Shown here one piece after another: positions 35,460 through 48,171 of a stretch of 64,000 nucleotides of DNA. The DNA is taken from contig NC_033628.1 of NCBI RefSeq assembly GCF_001540865.1, forward strand, positions 4,126,394-4,190,393, written 5' to 3'. This DNA is from Ananas comosus. Its lineage: Eukaryota; Streptophyta; Magnoliopsida; Poales; Bromeliaceae. Below the pieces are notes generated by a model. It saw nothing but the letters and a program-made list of their open reading frames with translations. It did no database searches and was not told the DNA's origin. Both the position numbers and the translations under genes were made by a program. The first letter of the stretch is position 1. Each line of letters starts with the position of its first letter.

Positions 35460-36160
35460 TCTGGACCTTTTTTTTTACTTTTTTTACTATTGTTTTGTTT
35501 GGTTTAATATGATTACCATAACCAACTCTAAATTCTCACAATTATTTTGTGGGAGAGGCCCTAATGTTAATAACATATTTTCCTCATCATACAGAAACTT
35601 TTTGCCGACAAATTCAAAACTATAGTACCGGTGTAGCTTATCAATGACCTTCCTGCCTAGGCTTTAGTTCGAACTTCCATGAAGAAAGTTACGCAGTTAA
35701 ATCAGTGCCGATCTAATAATGTTCGATGGCTTGGGGAGTCTAAGCAAAGTACAGTTAGTTAGATTCTGAATTGCTTACTGCCAAAACAGACTTATTTGCT
35801 TTTGCTGTGTATCTCGAATCCTTTTTTTCTTTACCGTCTAATATAATTTGCTACTGTCTTCAATTGTATGATTTGATTCGAATGCTACATACCTTGAATT
35901 TTGAGATTTTATTTGGACCCTTTTTTTTACTATTCTTTTGTTTGTTTTAATACTATTGCCATAACCAACCTTTTATATTAATTCGCATTCTGAATTCAAG
36001 ATTCTAAGTTCTAAATTCTGAATATGAATTCTGAATTCCCAATATTGTTCTGTGGGAGAAACCCTAATATTAATAACATCTTTTTCCCATCATACACAAA
36101 CTCTTTGCCGACAAATTCAAAACTATAGTACCGGTGTAGCTTATCAATGACCTTCCTGCG
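35460..36160. repeat. direct repeat pair in Helitron-side sequence
   Basis: About 190 bases recur (35467-35657 and 35921-36157), including CCATAACCAAC, TGTGGGAGA, and an ending AACTATAGTACCGGTGTAGC TTATCAATGACCTTCC shared almost exactly. These copies lie upstream of a Helitron-type 3' end and may be part of that element. Confidence 0.75.
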
Positions 36161-36711
36161 TAACCCCTTACCATCAACAACGCAGCTGAACTATCTCAAA
36201 ATATTTGATACATACAAAAATGTTCAAATTCAAAATGATGACCTACCCCTTATTTTCGGTATGCGTGTGGGTTCTTATGCAATTAGCGCTGCAAACCGAG
36301 TTACCTTCAGTGCCAAATTGATAATGTTTTGTGGCTAGGAGAGTTTGAACAAAATATCATGGAATTTCGAATTACCTGGCTGAATTCCATATTACCTAGC
36401 TGAACTCCGAATTTTCTACCTGAATTCTGAATTGGGAATTCAGAATAAAAAATATAAAATTGCAACGAGTTATTCGATGCATATAAAAGTTTAGAATTTA
36501 GAAAAATTAGGATTCATCAAAATTCTATATAAAATCAAATATTTAAAATGTAGAAACTGAATTAAGATAAAATGTATTTTTTGAATTTTAAAATTTTAAA
36601 TTCTAAATTTCAAATTGCAACATTTAAAAAAAAGGGATTTTAATTTCGTATGTACAAAATTAAATTTTTAGATAATTGGATATTTTAAATTTTAAATAAA
36701 TTACATAAATT

Positions 36712-36739
36712 CCCACCGCGAAGCGCGGGCCTTCACTAG
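36712..36739 (+). mobile_element. Helitron 3' terminus
   Basis: A hairpin CCGCG-AAG-CGCGG (36716-36728) is followed seven bases later by CTAG (36736-36739) and then T, which is the Helitron rule (hairpin, then CTRR, insertion before T). GC-rich in an A/T-rich region. The 5' TC end was not located, so the element's extent to the left, which may include the 35.4-36.7 kb repeats, is unknown; no Rep/helicase coding is seen. Confidence 0.75.
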
Positions 36740-37640
36740 TTAACATTAACATCAACATCAACATCAACGTCAACATAAATATTTAATTATTATTTTTAAT
36801 TTTAATATATTATTATTTTAATTTTATATGTAATTATAAAATAAAATACTGATTTATAAATTAAATTAAGTAGTTAAAAGTTTGCCCGTTTCACTTTTTG
36901 TAAAATTAATTTGTGCTAATAGAAAAGAAAATCAGCTAAGTTAATTTTAAATCATGAATTTTTAATATGACTTGATTAAAGAATATCCAACCGGTTTGAT
37001 TAAACTGGACTGATTCATCGATTCAATAGTTCAACCGTCGGCTCTAATAGTTCAAAGTAATTTTTTTTTACTTATCAGGTTTAAAGAGTTAGATTGAATC
37101 GCTTTATAGAAGAGCTCATGGCCTGACTGGTAGAACTATCTGGTGCAATTCGATTTTTAAAACATTGCAAATACGATCTATGTTTTTTAAATTTTATAGT
37201 TTATTACTTAAATTTTTAAAAGTTTCTTTTTAAAAAATATAATATATTTATATTTTTTATTAATTTAAAGTGATTAGGCAAACTCTTTCTTAATTAAATA
37301 AGAATATAAATGCACGAAAACTATTCAAACTTTGTTCATTTACTCGCAACCACCTACACTTTCAAAATTTTATATTTATTACTCTAATTTTTAAAATTTT
37401 ACAATTACCAAGCATCTAGATTCATATTTTACTAATTTAAAATAATTAATATTAGCCAATTTGCTGAAAAATGATAAAAAATGCATACTGAAGATATAAA
37501 TAAGTCTTTTTTTTTTATGTCAAAAACTACTTTTGTAGATTAAATTGACTATAATTATCACATTTACTTTGTTGTATCAAATGCTAAACCTCAACTTTCA
37601 CATTGTATTCACTAAATTTTGACATTAAAAAAAATTTATA
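36740..37640. other. A/T-rich noncoding, no gene seen
   Basis: Long A/T-rich stretch with a short CATCAA run at 36750. No gene or boundary recognised. Confidence 0.4.
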
Positions 37641-37647
37641 TTGCCCG

Positions 37648-40590
37648 TGTCACGCCCCGGATTACTACGTTTTTCCGAACATGCCAACAGACCCGCCATA
37701 TACATCAAATTTTTTCGTATATACGAAACGATAACTGTACCTGTAAACAAATCATAGCTACAACCATAAGTATAAAGCTACTAAAACTGAAACATATACA
37801 TAAAAGCATACTAAACCCATTGTACATACAATATTCACAATACAACCTCGCTCCAGCCAGTACAACAAAATATAATAGTATGTACAAAAAAACAACCCAA
37901 AACTACCTCTGAAGGGGGTACTCTTCTAGCACAGTGACCGGAAAGGTAGGGATCTAGCTCGCGATTCCCTTATCACGGTCATAATCAACAGCAACAGCAA
38001 CGAACTGCTCTGCAAAAAGGTAGCAACAACCGCATGTGAAAACTACTGCAAAACAGGGTAGTCCTCAGTGGGTACCGTCACCGACCCCAACGGCCCACCC
38101 ACTAAGTCTATAGTACGGTATGCAAAGGATAGTAAAGTAAGCTAGAAGAAACTCTACAGCTATATGCTACTAGACTACCACTATTCAACCCTGCTCTCTG
38201 TAGACATAGCAATGCATCACTAGCTATACACTGACCTAATCTCAATGGACTGCCAACTGGCCCGTCCAGCCTGTATCCAAACTACACCGTACACCACCCG
38301 CGGGGGTGGCCGGTCCAAGAAACTGCCGAAGCGGGACTGCTGCGACATCAACGTAAGTAAAGCCTCACTCCGAAGCAGCACTCGTGGGAGCGACCCAACC
38401 GAGTATGCAAGTGTGTCTCTGTTGAGCTCAATCAGGCTCACACAGGCTGTAGTCAATGTAAATGGGTCACACTAGTCTAACAACCAATGTTCACGTGCCA
38501 TCGGCAAAATCTGATACATGATGTAAACATCTGGGTCCACCGTCACTCCTGACGGCACTGGACAGTACGGAATAGTCCAAACTCTACTGTAAAACGAGCT
38601 CGACTCCTCATCACGAGCGTAATCTCAATCTACACTAATCTAAATATCCACAACGCATAACAACAGTGATACAATAAAAATAACTAGCTCCCGAAGCTAA
38701 ATTTGTTAACAATTCGAAAATGACAGTGTAGATTTAACGGATTTTCTCCTAAGTCAAATACCAGTTCAGTATATATAACTTCATCGAAAATCATGAAATT
38801 ATGCTCTAAATTCAGATTTCGTATAAAGCATGCAAATCTACGAATTCGAGCTACTAAACATGATGGTTAAGGTAAGAAAATATATGCTGCCACTTCTACG
38901 ACTTAGAAGGAATTTCGACGATTTCGGTAAACATTAACCCACCTCAAACGCTCATCCAACACCGGCTAGAAGTTGATAGGAAAAACCTTACGCTAGCTCG
39001 ATCTCCAACGGAAATCCCCCCCGAGGTGCACGAGCAAACCTCCAACGACCAGCACAAAGCAACTGAGAATGATCCTAAGCTAGCTAGAGAGAGAGAGAGA
39101 AAAACTCTATCAGTTCTCCTAGCTCCAACTCAACTAAATAGGGCTCGGGGTCGGTTGGCGATAATATCGGCAACCAAAATGACCAAAAGACTCCTTACCA
39201 ACTCAATTCTGTCGCCTGAGTACCGATACTCAACTTGGGTACCGGTACTGAACACTCAACCCACGAACTCATGTGCTGTGCACCGGTACTAGCCCGATGC
39301 AATACCGGTAACCCGTCCCAGTACCGGTAGTCATCAACAGGTACCGGTACTCGATGCCAAGCTGTACAAACCCGAGAGCAACAAACCATGTAATTCCTCT
39401 AGGCCCCGTTTGGATCGCGGGATAAACGGGGATAACGAAAGTTATCCCCGCTATTCCGCCAAACGGGGTGAAATTTAGCCGGAATATTTTATCCCGGTCA
39501 AACCTTGCTATTCTCGGTTATCCCGGAATAGCAAGGGATTTGCTATTCCACCATTTTGGTGGAATAGCGCTATTCCAATGCTTAATTTCAAACTTAATTA
39601 AATTTATAAATTGAATTAAACTAAATTATATAAATATAATATGTTATATATTATAATACATTATTTTTATTATAAAATTATTAATTGTACTATATTAATA
39701 CATATTATTTATATTTAAATATTATAATAAAATTTATAATAAATTATATTTAAATATTATAATAAATTCTTTTTATTAAATTTAAATTTAAGTAGAATTT
39801 TTAAAAAATTTATAAATTTATTATAATAAATTATTTTTATTAATTGTTCCCACCACTATTCTTATTTTAAAATTTTAAAAATTAAAAATTTAAATTTTTA
39901 AAATTTATAATTTATAATCTCAAAATTAAAGTTTAAAATTTAAATTATAAATTTTAAATTTTAAATTTAAATTTTGATATTTTAAATTTTTGAAATTTAA
40001 AATTTGATATTTTATATTTTTTTAAATTTAAATATGATCTTAAATTTAAAGTTTGAAATTTAAAATTTAAAATTTTGAATTTAAAATTTGAGATTTTAAA
40101 TTTCAAAGTTAAAATTTTAAATTTAGAAATATAAATTTAAAAATTTAAAAATTCAAATTCAAATATAATAAGGGGATAATATTATTATTTTTTATTTACA
40201 AAACCCATTATCTTTCTTATTCTATCTTACCTAACCAAACGCTATTTTTTTTTTCCAGGAATAACCCAATTTTCATCCAAACGCAAAATTGATCTAATCC
40301 TCGCTTATACCTCAATTTATACCTATCCCTGGAATAACTATTTTTTTTTTATCCCCGAACCAAACGATACCCTAGGGTACACCGATACACCTCTCAGGTA
40401 TCGGTACACAACACTCAAAATCCTGCTTTTGCAGATTTTAGTGTTCGAACTCCCACTCTCACAGCTCTGAGTCCGTTTTCGTGTCTATTCCGCGCCAAAA
40501 CGACTCTAACTCGTCCCGACGCTCTACAGATGTGTTGATAAGCCACTGATGCTGTAATCAGTCCGACAGCTAAACCCCAGAGACACTACA
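37648..40590. mobile_element. probable solo LTR with nested insertion
   Basis: Starts TGTCACGCCCCGG, a common terminus of plant gypsy LTRs, and can be ended at ...GAGACACTACA (40590); flanks GCCCG and GCCAG match at 4 of 5 bases. Without the nested element (39402-40371) it is about 1.97 kb. Repeated GTACCGGTAC words occur at 39230-39350 and 40375-40410. No polyprotein is attached. The termini are inferred; a second fragment of the same family lies at 53625-53860. Confidence 0.55.
39402..40371. mobile_element. TIR element with A/T-rich interior
   Basis: Left end GGCCCCGTTTGGATCG, right end (complemented) GGTATCGTTTGGTTCGG, flanked by CTA on both sides (39399-39401, 40372-40374). Interior about 600 bases of AAATTTTAAA low complexity. 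Layout and 3-base target resemble the TTA elements at 26986 and 41335; the PIF/Harbinger class is likely but the target is not the usual TWA. Confidence 0.7.
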
Positions 40591-40595
40591 GCCAG

Positions 40596-41331
40596 CATGC
40601 ATTCCTCTTTATTACTGAATCATTTGGCTAATATTAGTCACTTTATTAAATGGTTAAAATAAAAATATTGGCTACTAATTGAAAAATTTTAGAAGTTTAG
40701 ATTGAAAATATAAAATTTTAAAAAAGTAAACCGCTATCTGCAAATAGGCAAAACTCAGATAGTTTGGAGAAAGACCGCTATCTGCAAACAAGCAAAAACT
40801 CAAATAATTATAGTAAGAGCGTGAAAAAATCTATGAAACTTTCCATCAAAAAATGACAATCTAGTGTTTTGCCTTTTGTAACCATGCATTTGAAATTATT
40901 TTGTCAATTTCATTTTATTAAGTATTTTCTTTTTACTAAAAGAGATCAATAAATTTTAGAAACTCTATCAACCTTCTTTGTGCGTTCCGAGGTATTAAAC
41001 TTTCACACTGTTTTTAATGATAAAATCAAGTAATACAAATTACTAGTGCGTTGTTGGAGTAATTTTTAACGTGCTTAAAATAACCAATTATTCTAAAATT
41101 TTAAGCTGCATTTTGGTTGGTTCTATTTGCATTGTAGGGAGAATGTGTTACATATAGTAGGACAGTCAAAAATGAAATATATTCCATTAGTTCTCATAAG
41201 AGTAACGCATACAAATTTGGGTTAAGATTTTATTTTTAACTTTTTTCGGTCTGATAGCTTCCGATATCCCTTAATATACGTAGTAATTCAACATTACACT
41301 GCTGTTCCAAACCAAACGAAATAATACAATA
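40596..41331. other. noncoding, nothing recognised
   Basis: A/T-rich; a short duplicated phrase (ACCGCTATCTGCAAA at 40731 and 40772). No gene. Confidence 0.4.
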
Positions 41332-41334
41332 TTA

Positions 41335-42022
41335 GGGTGCGTTTGGTTCGCGCTATCTTTTAAAGATTCCTACTAATCTAATGGGAATAAAAAAATATGA
41401 CGGTGTTTGGCTAAATACACTAAGTAATCTAGTTGGTAATATTGGATTCACTTGGGAATAAGATTCACCTCAAAGTACTAATCTCATTCCCTTTTGGGAG
41501 AGTGGGTATTTTCATATTAATGGATTGGGGTAATCACAATATGTCTAATCTCTTTCTTTCTTCCTACCCGCAGGCTAATTGATATTATTTTTCTTTACAT
41601 TCTAACCTTATATCTCTCTCTAAACTTAATTTTCTCCCTAAAATTTAACTTTTTTTTCTCTCTCTAAACTAAGCGTTCCCTCTCTCTCTCTTTCTAAAAT
41701 TTCAACTCTCTCACTCCCTCTAATTTCAACTATATTTTTCTTTCTATTTTTTTAATTATGCTCTCTCCCTCTCTAACTTATACTCTCTCTCCCTTTTTTC
41801 TAAAAATATGTTGAAACTTTTGGTAACATTATCTAAAATTAAATAAATAAATAAATTAATTAATTATATATTTTTTGTAATATTAAATAATATGGCTAAT
41901 TAATATTACCGTGCGAACCAAACACAGAAATTTCACATTCTTAGTAATAGGATGAATAGGAATAAGATTATCGGATATCTTTTATTCCTAGTAATCTTTC
42001 ATAATGCGAACCAAACGCACCC
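41335..42022. mobile_element. PIF/Harbinger-like MITE, TTA target
   Basis: Perfect inverted ends GGGTGCGTTTGGTTCGC / GCGAACCAAACGCACCC with TTA on each side (41332-41334, 42023-42025). 688 bases, no transposase; the interior is CT-rich and A/T-rich. Confidence 0.9.
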
Positions 42023-42025
42023 TTA

Positions 42026-43080
42026 GAGTAATAATCTGAACAACAGAATGAAGCCAGAAATTAAGATTCGGGGGGGCCAAAATTTAAATTTGATAGGAAA
42101 AAAATTCGACCTCGGATAATAAGAAAAAAAATTTGTCAGATTCACTGATAACGACAATATGCTAAGAAAGGAACAAGACTGTAAGAGTTGAAGGGAAAGG
42201 ACTAAGAAATTCGAAAAAAAAAAATCAAGACACAAATTTTGTTAAAAAAATTAATTTGGCCCCCTAAAATTAAAATTTATAATATTTTAATTTTTATTAT
42301 AAAGGACTTTTATATAATTTTAAAAAATTTAGGGGGGGCCATGGCCACTGTGGGCGCCTCAATAGCTCCGTCCCTACCAGATTACTAGTCATGTTGAGAT
42401 AACTAGTGATGTTATATAACGCACTCTAAACTGGCCCTTAATGCCAAATTGGGCCTTCAATATTTGATCTTGGATTTCGAGTTTGGGTTACTCGAAGTTA
42501 GTTAGTTAGGCTTTTTAGCATAATGTTTGTTTCATTCAAAATTGGGCCTTGGACCCAAGATTTCTAAGAAGTGAACTACGTGGGCCATGTAGCATTTAGA
42601 CATGAAGATCATCGTTCCATACCATGCCAATAATAATGCAAGCATGATGTATATCCCCATTTCCATGCATGCATGCATGCATACATACATGAAATAGTAC
42701 ATGTCATGTGGACATCATGGCTGCGTCCCAGCCGTCCGATGCCGTGTGAGACATTCCACGCGTCAACATCTGCAGGTACGAACGACGACGCCCTTCCCCT
42801 TCCTCCATTGCATTCATAAGCTAAAAGCTAATTACATTACATGACGTGTCAAACTATCTCAATTGTGGGTGTCGGGGCTCCGTTGTACAATTAGGACCCT
42901 ATCACCATACCCATCTTGACTGCAAATACGCAGATTCACCCCTCAGTTATACCTGTATTTTCGAAACATCCCTCATCTTTTTTCCTTTTTTTTTTTTCTT
43001 CCCTCTTTGGACAAGCTTCAATTGGCGCTCAAGTGGTTTAACTCACTTTTTTTTATTTAGGATAATTGACTATATACCTT
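42026..43080. other. noncoding, with CATG microsatellite
   Basis: Contains (GCAT)n near 42664-42690 and poly-T runs. Open frames are short and without domain character. Confidence 0.45.
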
Positions 43081-43084
43081 TCAA

Positions 43085-43575
43085 AACTTTGAAAATATTT
43101 CATTTACTCCTATTTCTTTCTTTTCAATATACTCCTCATATGTTTCTCCATTATTCCAAAATATCTCTATATTTACCACCCGTTAAGCTAATTTGGATTA
43201 AACGTGAATTACATATCTATCAGAGTTAAAAAAAAAATCAAAATACACTTTTTGTCCTTAATTTAAGGACAAATAAAAAATTTTAGTGATGGTAGAAGCT
43301 TATATTTGAAAAGATAAAAAATCAAAATACTTTTTGTGTCCCTAACTTAAGGGTAAATAAGAAAAATTGATGATGATAAAAGGGTATATTTGAAAGGGTA
43401 AAAAAATAATTTTATAGAATTACAGCTATTGCTAATAGTTTATTAATATAATTTAATTTTAGGGGTATATTAGAAATATGTTGGAACGTAAAAAATGTAT
43501 ATATTTTCAATATTAATATTCTAAGAAGGGTAAATCAGAAAATCGAAAACTTTTCAGAAATATATAAGCAATTGC
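43085..43575. repeat. dispersed repeat family, copy B
   Basis: Diverged copy of 8985-9385 in the same orientation, sharing CTCCATTATTC, TATTTGAAA, AAGGGTATATTTGAAAGGG and the AACTTTTCA...ATATATAA.CAATTGC end. Confidence 0.7.
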
Positions 43576-44015
43576 TCCTTTTACTTTATTATCATTTTAC
43601 AATTATTTTTTTTTTTTTTTTTACTATTTTGTGTTTGTCTTTATTTAACCATAACGACTTGCACCTTAAATAAGATAATTGATGAAATATTTTATAAACT
43701 ATAGAATAATTAAGTGTAAATTATACGACCCAAAATGCTATATTTATATGTTACCGTATTATAATATATAAAATAAAGCACTTAAATATTTTACGCTATG
43801 AAATACTTCATTCTGGACGACTTTTCAATTTAAATTAAAAATTTGAATTTGAATTTTTATATGATAAGTTAAAGTTAAATTTGGTATTTTAAAAGTTTAA
43901 ATATAAATGTAAAAATTATATTTTAAATTAATTGAAACTTTGATGGACGGGACGGTCAACCGATGGGTGATTTCAGTCTACTGAGCTAGGCCAGCGTGTC
44001 CAATCTGCCCATTCA

Positions 44016-44047
<32 letters not shown>

Positions 44048-44220
44048 CCCTCCTACCCTTTTCTCTTTTACACTCTTATCTCTTCCCTCATTTTCACCTC
44101 TTCACTCCACTCTCCCAACTCCCGTCAATCTCTTCTCTTCTCTATTTATACTCACTTTTTCTCCAATTTACTTCTTCTCTCTGACTTTCTCACACCTTTC
44201 CTTTTGTTTTTTTAATTTTT
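43576..44220. other. A/T-rich noncoding and CT microsatellite
   Basis: A/T-rich sequence, then a CT repeat tract (43998-44060). Serine/leucine open frames there are artefacts. Confidence 0.5.
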
Positions 44221-44221
44221 A

Positions 44222-44590
44222 TTAGGATTTAATTGGATTTATAGTTGAATATATACTAGTTAGATTATAATACATATTTAAATTTTTTTGAGATAAATAA
44301 AGTAGGATTTAAATACTAATTATAAGAAGAAATCTAGTTATACTAGATTTTGAATATGTTTTGATATAAGCTATATATATGCATATATAGTAATGCATTA
44401 CTATAGTAAGGTCAATGTGAAGAGCTCCGTGGTGAAGCCTCAAGTGTACAGCTCGATCGAGTTGTAGCTATTCTATATAGAAGAGCAACCATGTGTAATT
44501 CTTTTTCTAGTTTCCAAATCTTATTTTACCTATATTTTCTATTTGGTTAATTTTTTCTCTTTTATGTTATCCCACTTTCGATCGATAGAG
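44222..44590 (+). mobile_element. copia LTR-like segment, left copy
   Basis: Matches, in order, segments at 46190-46800 and 46920-47470: TTAGATT..AATA, TAAATA.TAATTA, GTTTTGAT.TAAGCTATATATA, TCAATGTGAAGAGCTC, AAGCCTCAAGTGTA and ACCTATATTTT.TATTTG. It lies directly upstream of the copia gag relic and includes its presumed promoter; exact ends are not clear. Confidence 0.55.
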
Positions 44591-46060
44591 ATGGCTATGA
44601 AAAATGAAATCAAGAAGTTCAACATTAAGAACAATTTTGGATTATGGTAAATTAAAGTTTGAAAAATTTTGGTAAAAAAGAGTTGGACCAACATTGAACG
44701 GAAAGAAAGTGAAGTCGGCGGAGGTCATAGATGCGGCATGGGAAAAGATAGAGTGTGTTAAATATAAAAATGTTTAAACACCGTTATTTAACAGCTTAAG
44801 CTTTTAGAGTACAACGGTTGTTTCACATGGTATCAGAGCAGGAGGTCCTGAGTTCGAGTCACGCCAGGCTCCTAGCATATTAATTTCCTCCCATTTAATT
44901 CAAGCCCACGTCATGAGCTGATTAAAAAGTTTCGAGCCCAGACGTGAGGGGGAGTGTTAAATATAAAAATGTTTAAACACCGTTATCTAACAGCTTAAGC
45001 TTTTAGAGTACAACGGTTGTTTCACAGAGTGGAAGGCGTCGAGCATACTTCATCTAACATTAGTAGATTTGGTTCTCTACGTGTCATCGACGAGTCTACA
45101 ATAGCGAAGTTGAAAGATCTTTACATGACTAAATCCCTGCCAAACGGGATGTACCTAAGGCAATGGTTGTATAACTTGAGAATGCCCGAAACGGAAGCCT
45201 ACACAATATCTAAATGAGTTTAGCAAGGTAGTAGCTAGCTGGCTGATATGAGAGTCAGCTTGGATGATGAAAATAAGAGGCTGATTTTATTATCTTCTCT
45301 ATGGGCATCATATAAGCATTTAATGGCCACATTGCTTCATGGCAAAAGGTCATAAATTTCGAGGCGATTACAGCGGCGCTTCTCTCAAATGAGATGTGGA
45401 AGACGACTCAAGAATCTAGGATGCAAAGTTGGAATAGAGCTTTGATGGTAAGAGCAAATACAAAGGCAAAAGTTTGGCAATAAAAGATAGACAAAAGAAG
45501 ATGATATTCATAGTAGAGTGCTTCTACTATCATAGGAAATGACACATAAAGCGCAAGCGTTAGAAACTTTGGTGGCAGAAGGGGAAAATATTGTGGACCA
45601 AGATATGGAGACATCGGTAACTATGCAAGGACGAAATCAGAGGTGACTGATTCTGATGTGCTGTATGGGGTGACCACTAGTGCAAAAAATTCAGATAATG
45701 CGTGGATGTTCAACTCGGCATGTTCTTTTTATGTTTGCCTCAAAGAGTTTCTTATCACCTATAGGAAAATCAAGAGTAGAAAGGCTCTAATAGGAAATAG
45801 GATGGCGTGCAAGGTTCTGGGAGTTGGCACGGTGAAGATCGGGATGCACAATGGGGTCATGGAGATGGTGACAGATGCGTCCTGGTTTTAAGCGGAACTT
45901 GATCTTTAGATGAATTGGGTTCGAAGTGTTGCAAGTTTCAACTTCATGTGGAATTATAAGGTCGAAAAATGAGATTGGGTCATGTGTAAGGTGAAAAGAA
46001 GAAACTTGTATGTTTTGAACGGGAGCACAATTAGAGCAGTGAGAAGATGGTTTGGGTTCC
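44591..46060 (+). pseudogene. Ty1/copia gag-protease relic
   Basis: Starts at ATGGCTATG with KNEIKKFNIKNNFGLW, a copia gag beginning. After a nested SMART element, gag resumes with YMTKSLPNGMYLRQWLYNL (about 45117 on), then the core around EFSKVV. From 45643 a frame gives the protease/pre-integrase part WMFNSACSFYVCLKEF (where D-S-G is expected, N-S-A is seen) and ACKVLGVGTVKIGMHNGVME. Several stops and deletions; no integrase or reverse transcriptase. Clearly a dead element. Confidence 0.8.
44756..45026 (+). mobile_element. complete SMART/TRIM retrotransposon
   Basis: Two 72-base LTRs (44756-44827 and 44955-45026), TG...CA, differing at one base (ATTTAAC / ATCTAAC). Directly after the first is TGGTATCAGAGC (44828-44839), the initiator-tRNA-Met primer site; directly before the second is the purine tract GTGAGGGGGAG. 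GAGTG is duplicated on both sides (44751-44755, 45027-45031). No coding. This size and structure are those of SMART/TRIM elements. It sits inside copia gag. Confidence 0.95.
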
Positions 46061-46189
46061 AAAAATTCATAGATGTAGTCGCATGTGGTGGAGTGGTAGA
46101 GTAGGTGATTTCGAGCGAAGGAGATAAGCTCAAGATGGAGCTTGTGTGTTAAGCTCGACTAAACAGTCAAAACTATGTACAAATCAAAC

Positions 46190-46912
46190 AAGGTTGGTTA
46201 GATTTGTAGATGAATCTAAATAGATTTGGATAAATGTTTAACTACATTGGATATAAATGAAGTATGATTTAAATATTAATTAGAGTATAAATATAATTAT
46301 ACAAGAGATTTGTAGATGAATCATAGTTAGATTCGGATAAATATTTAAATCTATTGGATAAAAATAAAGTAAGATCTAAATATTGATAGAGTGAAAATCT
46401 AATTATACTAGGTTTAGAGTACGTTTTGATGTAAGCTATATATATATATGCGTAGGAATTCATTGGTATAGTGTGGTCAATGTGAAGAGCTCTCAAGTAA
46501 AGCCTCAAGTGTATGGCTAAGGTGTAAACTCTATCTTTTGGAGTCTGTACAATAAGGAGAGAGAAAGAGAGTTGGCCAGGTTTCATGCATCTAGTGCCCG
46601 AGTGTATGTAAGAGAGAAGAGAGAGAGTAGTCCTCTAGGTTTATAAAAAACGAGAGAGGGATTAGAGAGATTCAGAAAAAAGGGTTTGGGTTGTAGCTGC
46701 TCTATGTAAAAGAGAGAAATGAGACGTACATAATTCTTTTCTTAATTAGTGATTCTTATTTCACCTATATTTTTTATTTGCTTGTTTTCTTCTTTTATGG
46801 TTATGCCAGCTTTTTGTTGGGAAGACGAGTTTACGGCAATAACTCGATTGGACACTTTTGTTGCAAAATCACAATATCTGGAACAAGGGTAAGAATCGAA
46901 TTTTCAACAATT
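46190..46912 (+). mobile_element. copia LTR-like segment, middle copy
   Basis: Related to 44222-44590 with an added GA-rich part (46555-46640). Followed by TTGGTATTATCAGG, a decayed version of the tRNA-Met primer site, so it behaves like a 5' LTR. An internal duplication of the AGATTTGTAGATGAATC word occurs at 46201 and 46306. Confidence 0.55.
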
Positions 46913-46917
46913 GGTAT

Positions 46918-47475
46918 TATCAGGATTTGGTTAGATTTGTAGTTGATTTTCTAGTTGGATTAGAATTAATATGTAAATATATTAGAAATAAATTAAGATT
47001 TAAATATTAATTAGAGTATAAATCTAACTAGATTAATATAAATATTTAAATCTATTGGAAATAAACAAAATATAGATTTAAATATTATTTGGAATAGGAA
47101 TCCGAATTATTCTAGAATTTGGATACATTTTGGTTGAAGCCTTATATATAGCTCCATGTATGCAAATTGGTGAACGTGCCTAGGTGGTGTATGGATTAGA
47201 GAGAACTTTTTATGGTGGTGACACATACCGTGGAGAAGTCTAGGCCCGGTTGTATGCACCTAGCGCACGAGTGTATGTAAGAGAGAAAAAGAGAGAGTTG
47301 TCTTCTTGTGGATTTACAGAAGACGAGAGAAGGCTAAGAGATATTCAAAAAAGAGGACTCGGGTTGAAACTACTCTATACAGAAGATGAGTCATGTGTAA
47401 TTTTCTTATTTAGTCGCATATTTTTTTATTTGGTTGTTTTTCTCTCCTTTGTGATTGTATCAGCTTCTATTGAGA
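46918..47475 (+). mobile_element. copia LTR-like segment, right copy
   Basis: Shares the order of the two preceding LTR-like segments, including GAGTGTATGTAAGAGAGA and the GAAGACGAGAGA block. It follows the primer-site remnant almost directly, so most of the internal region between these two copies has been deleted. Confidence 0.5.
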
Positions 47476-48160
47476 AAACAGGTTTATGGTAAAAATTCGA
47501 TTCGACGCTTTCATTGCAGAATCTCAACATTCGGTACCGGATCAACAACAGTCAGTATTGGACCGAGTTACACATTCTTAAAATTCGGTACTAGGGCGAG
47601 TACCGGATTCCCAACAGGTATTAGTGTGGGTTGCAGATTCTCAATAGATTCTTTAACCTACATATAAAGAGAAACTCCTCTTCCTCCATTCATTTCTCCT
47701 TTATTCTATTCTCTTCTTTTTTTCCTTTCATTCCACTCTTTTTTTTCCTCCAATATGACAGAAGAAAAGAATAGTATTAATTAGAGCTAAATTTCACCAT
47801 GAGAGCTTGCTAAGAAGTTATCTTTCCTTACCTAAGATACCCTGGATTTCGAGCTCTAGCTGGATCATTTTTCTTATTCAATTAAGGTAAATTATAAGTC
47901 CATACTCAAATCCTTTATTTTAATATTTATTTTGGTATTTTAATGGTAGGTTTGGGTGTGAATTTAATAGTTCTTATAAAGTTTGCCTTGTGCTCTTACT
48001 TGATTTTAATATTTGTTTTGTTTGGAGTTGATTTGAGCAAGTTCGGATAAAAACGGTGAAAGTTGTCAACATGATGGTGGACCGACATTGTCACGATGGT
48101 GGACCGACATTGGTGGCTGCATTGAACTTGTAAGTTTTACTACTCATGTTTTGAACTTTG
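47476..48160. other. possible LTR remnant, noncoding
   Basis: Contains ATTCGGTACCGG and GAGTACCGG words like the solo LTR at 37.6-40.6 kb and a GAGCTCTAGCTGGATC phrase. Short direct duplication GACATGATGGTGG-type at about 48070-48105. No gene. Confidence 0.35.
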
Positions 48161-48171
48161 ATTTTCTTTTA

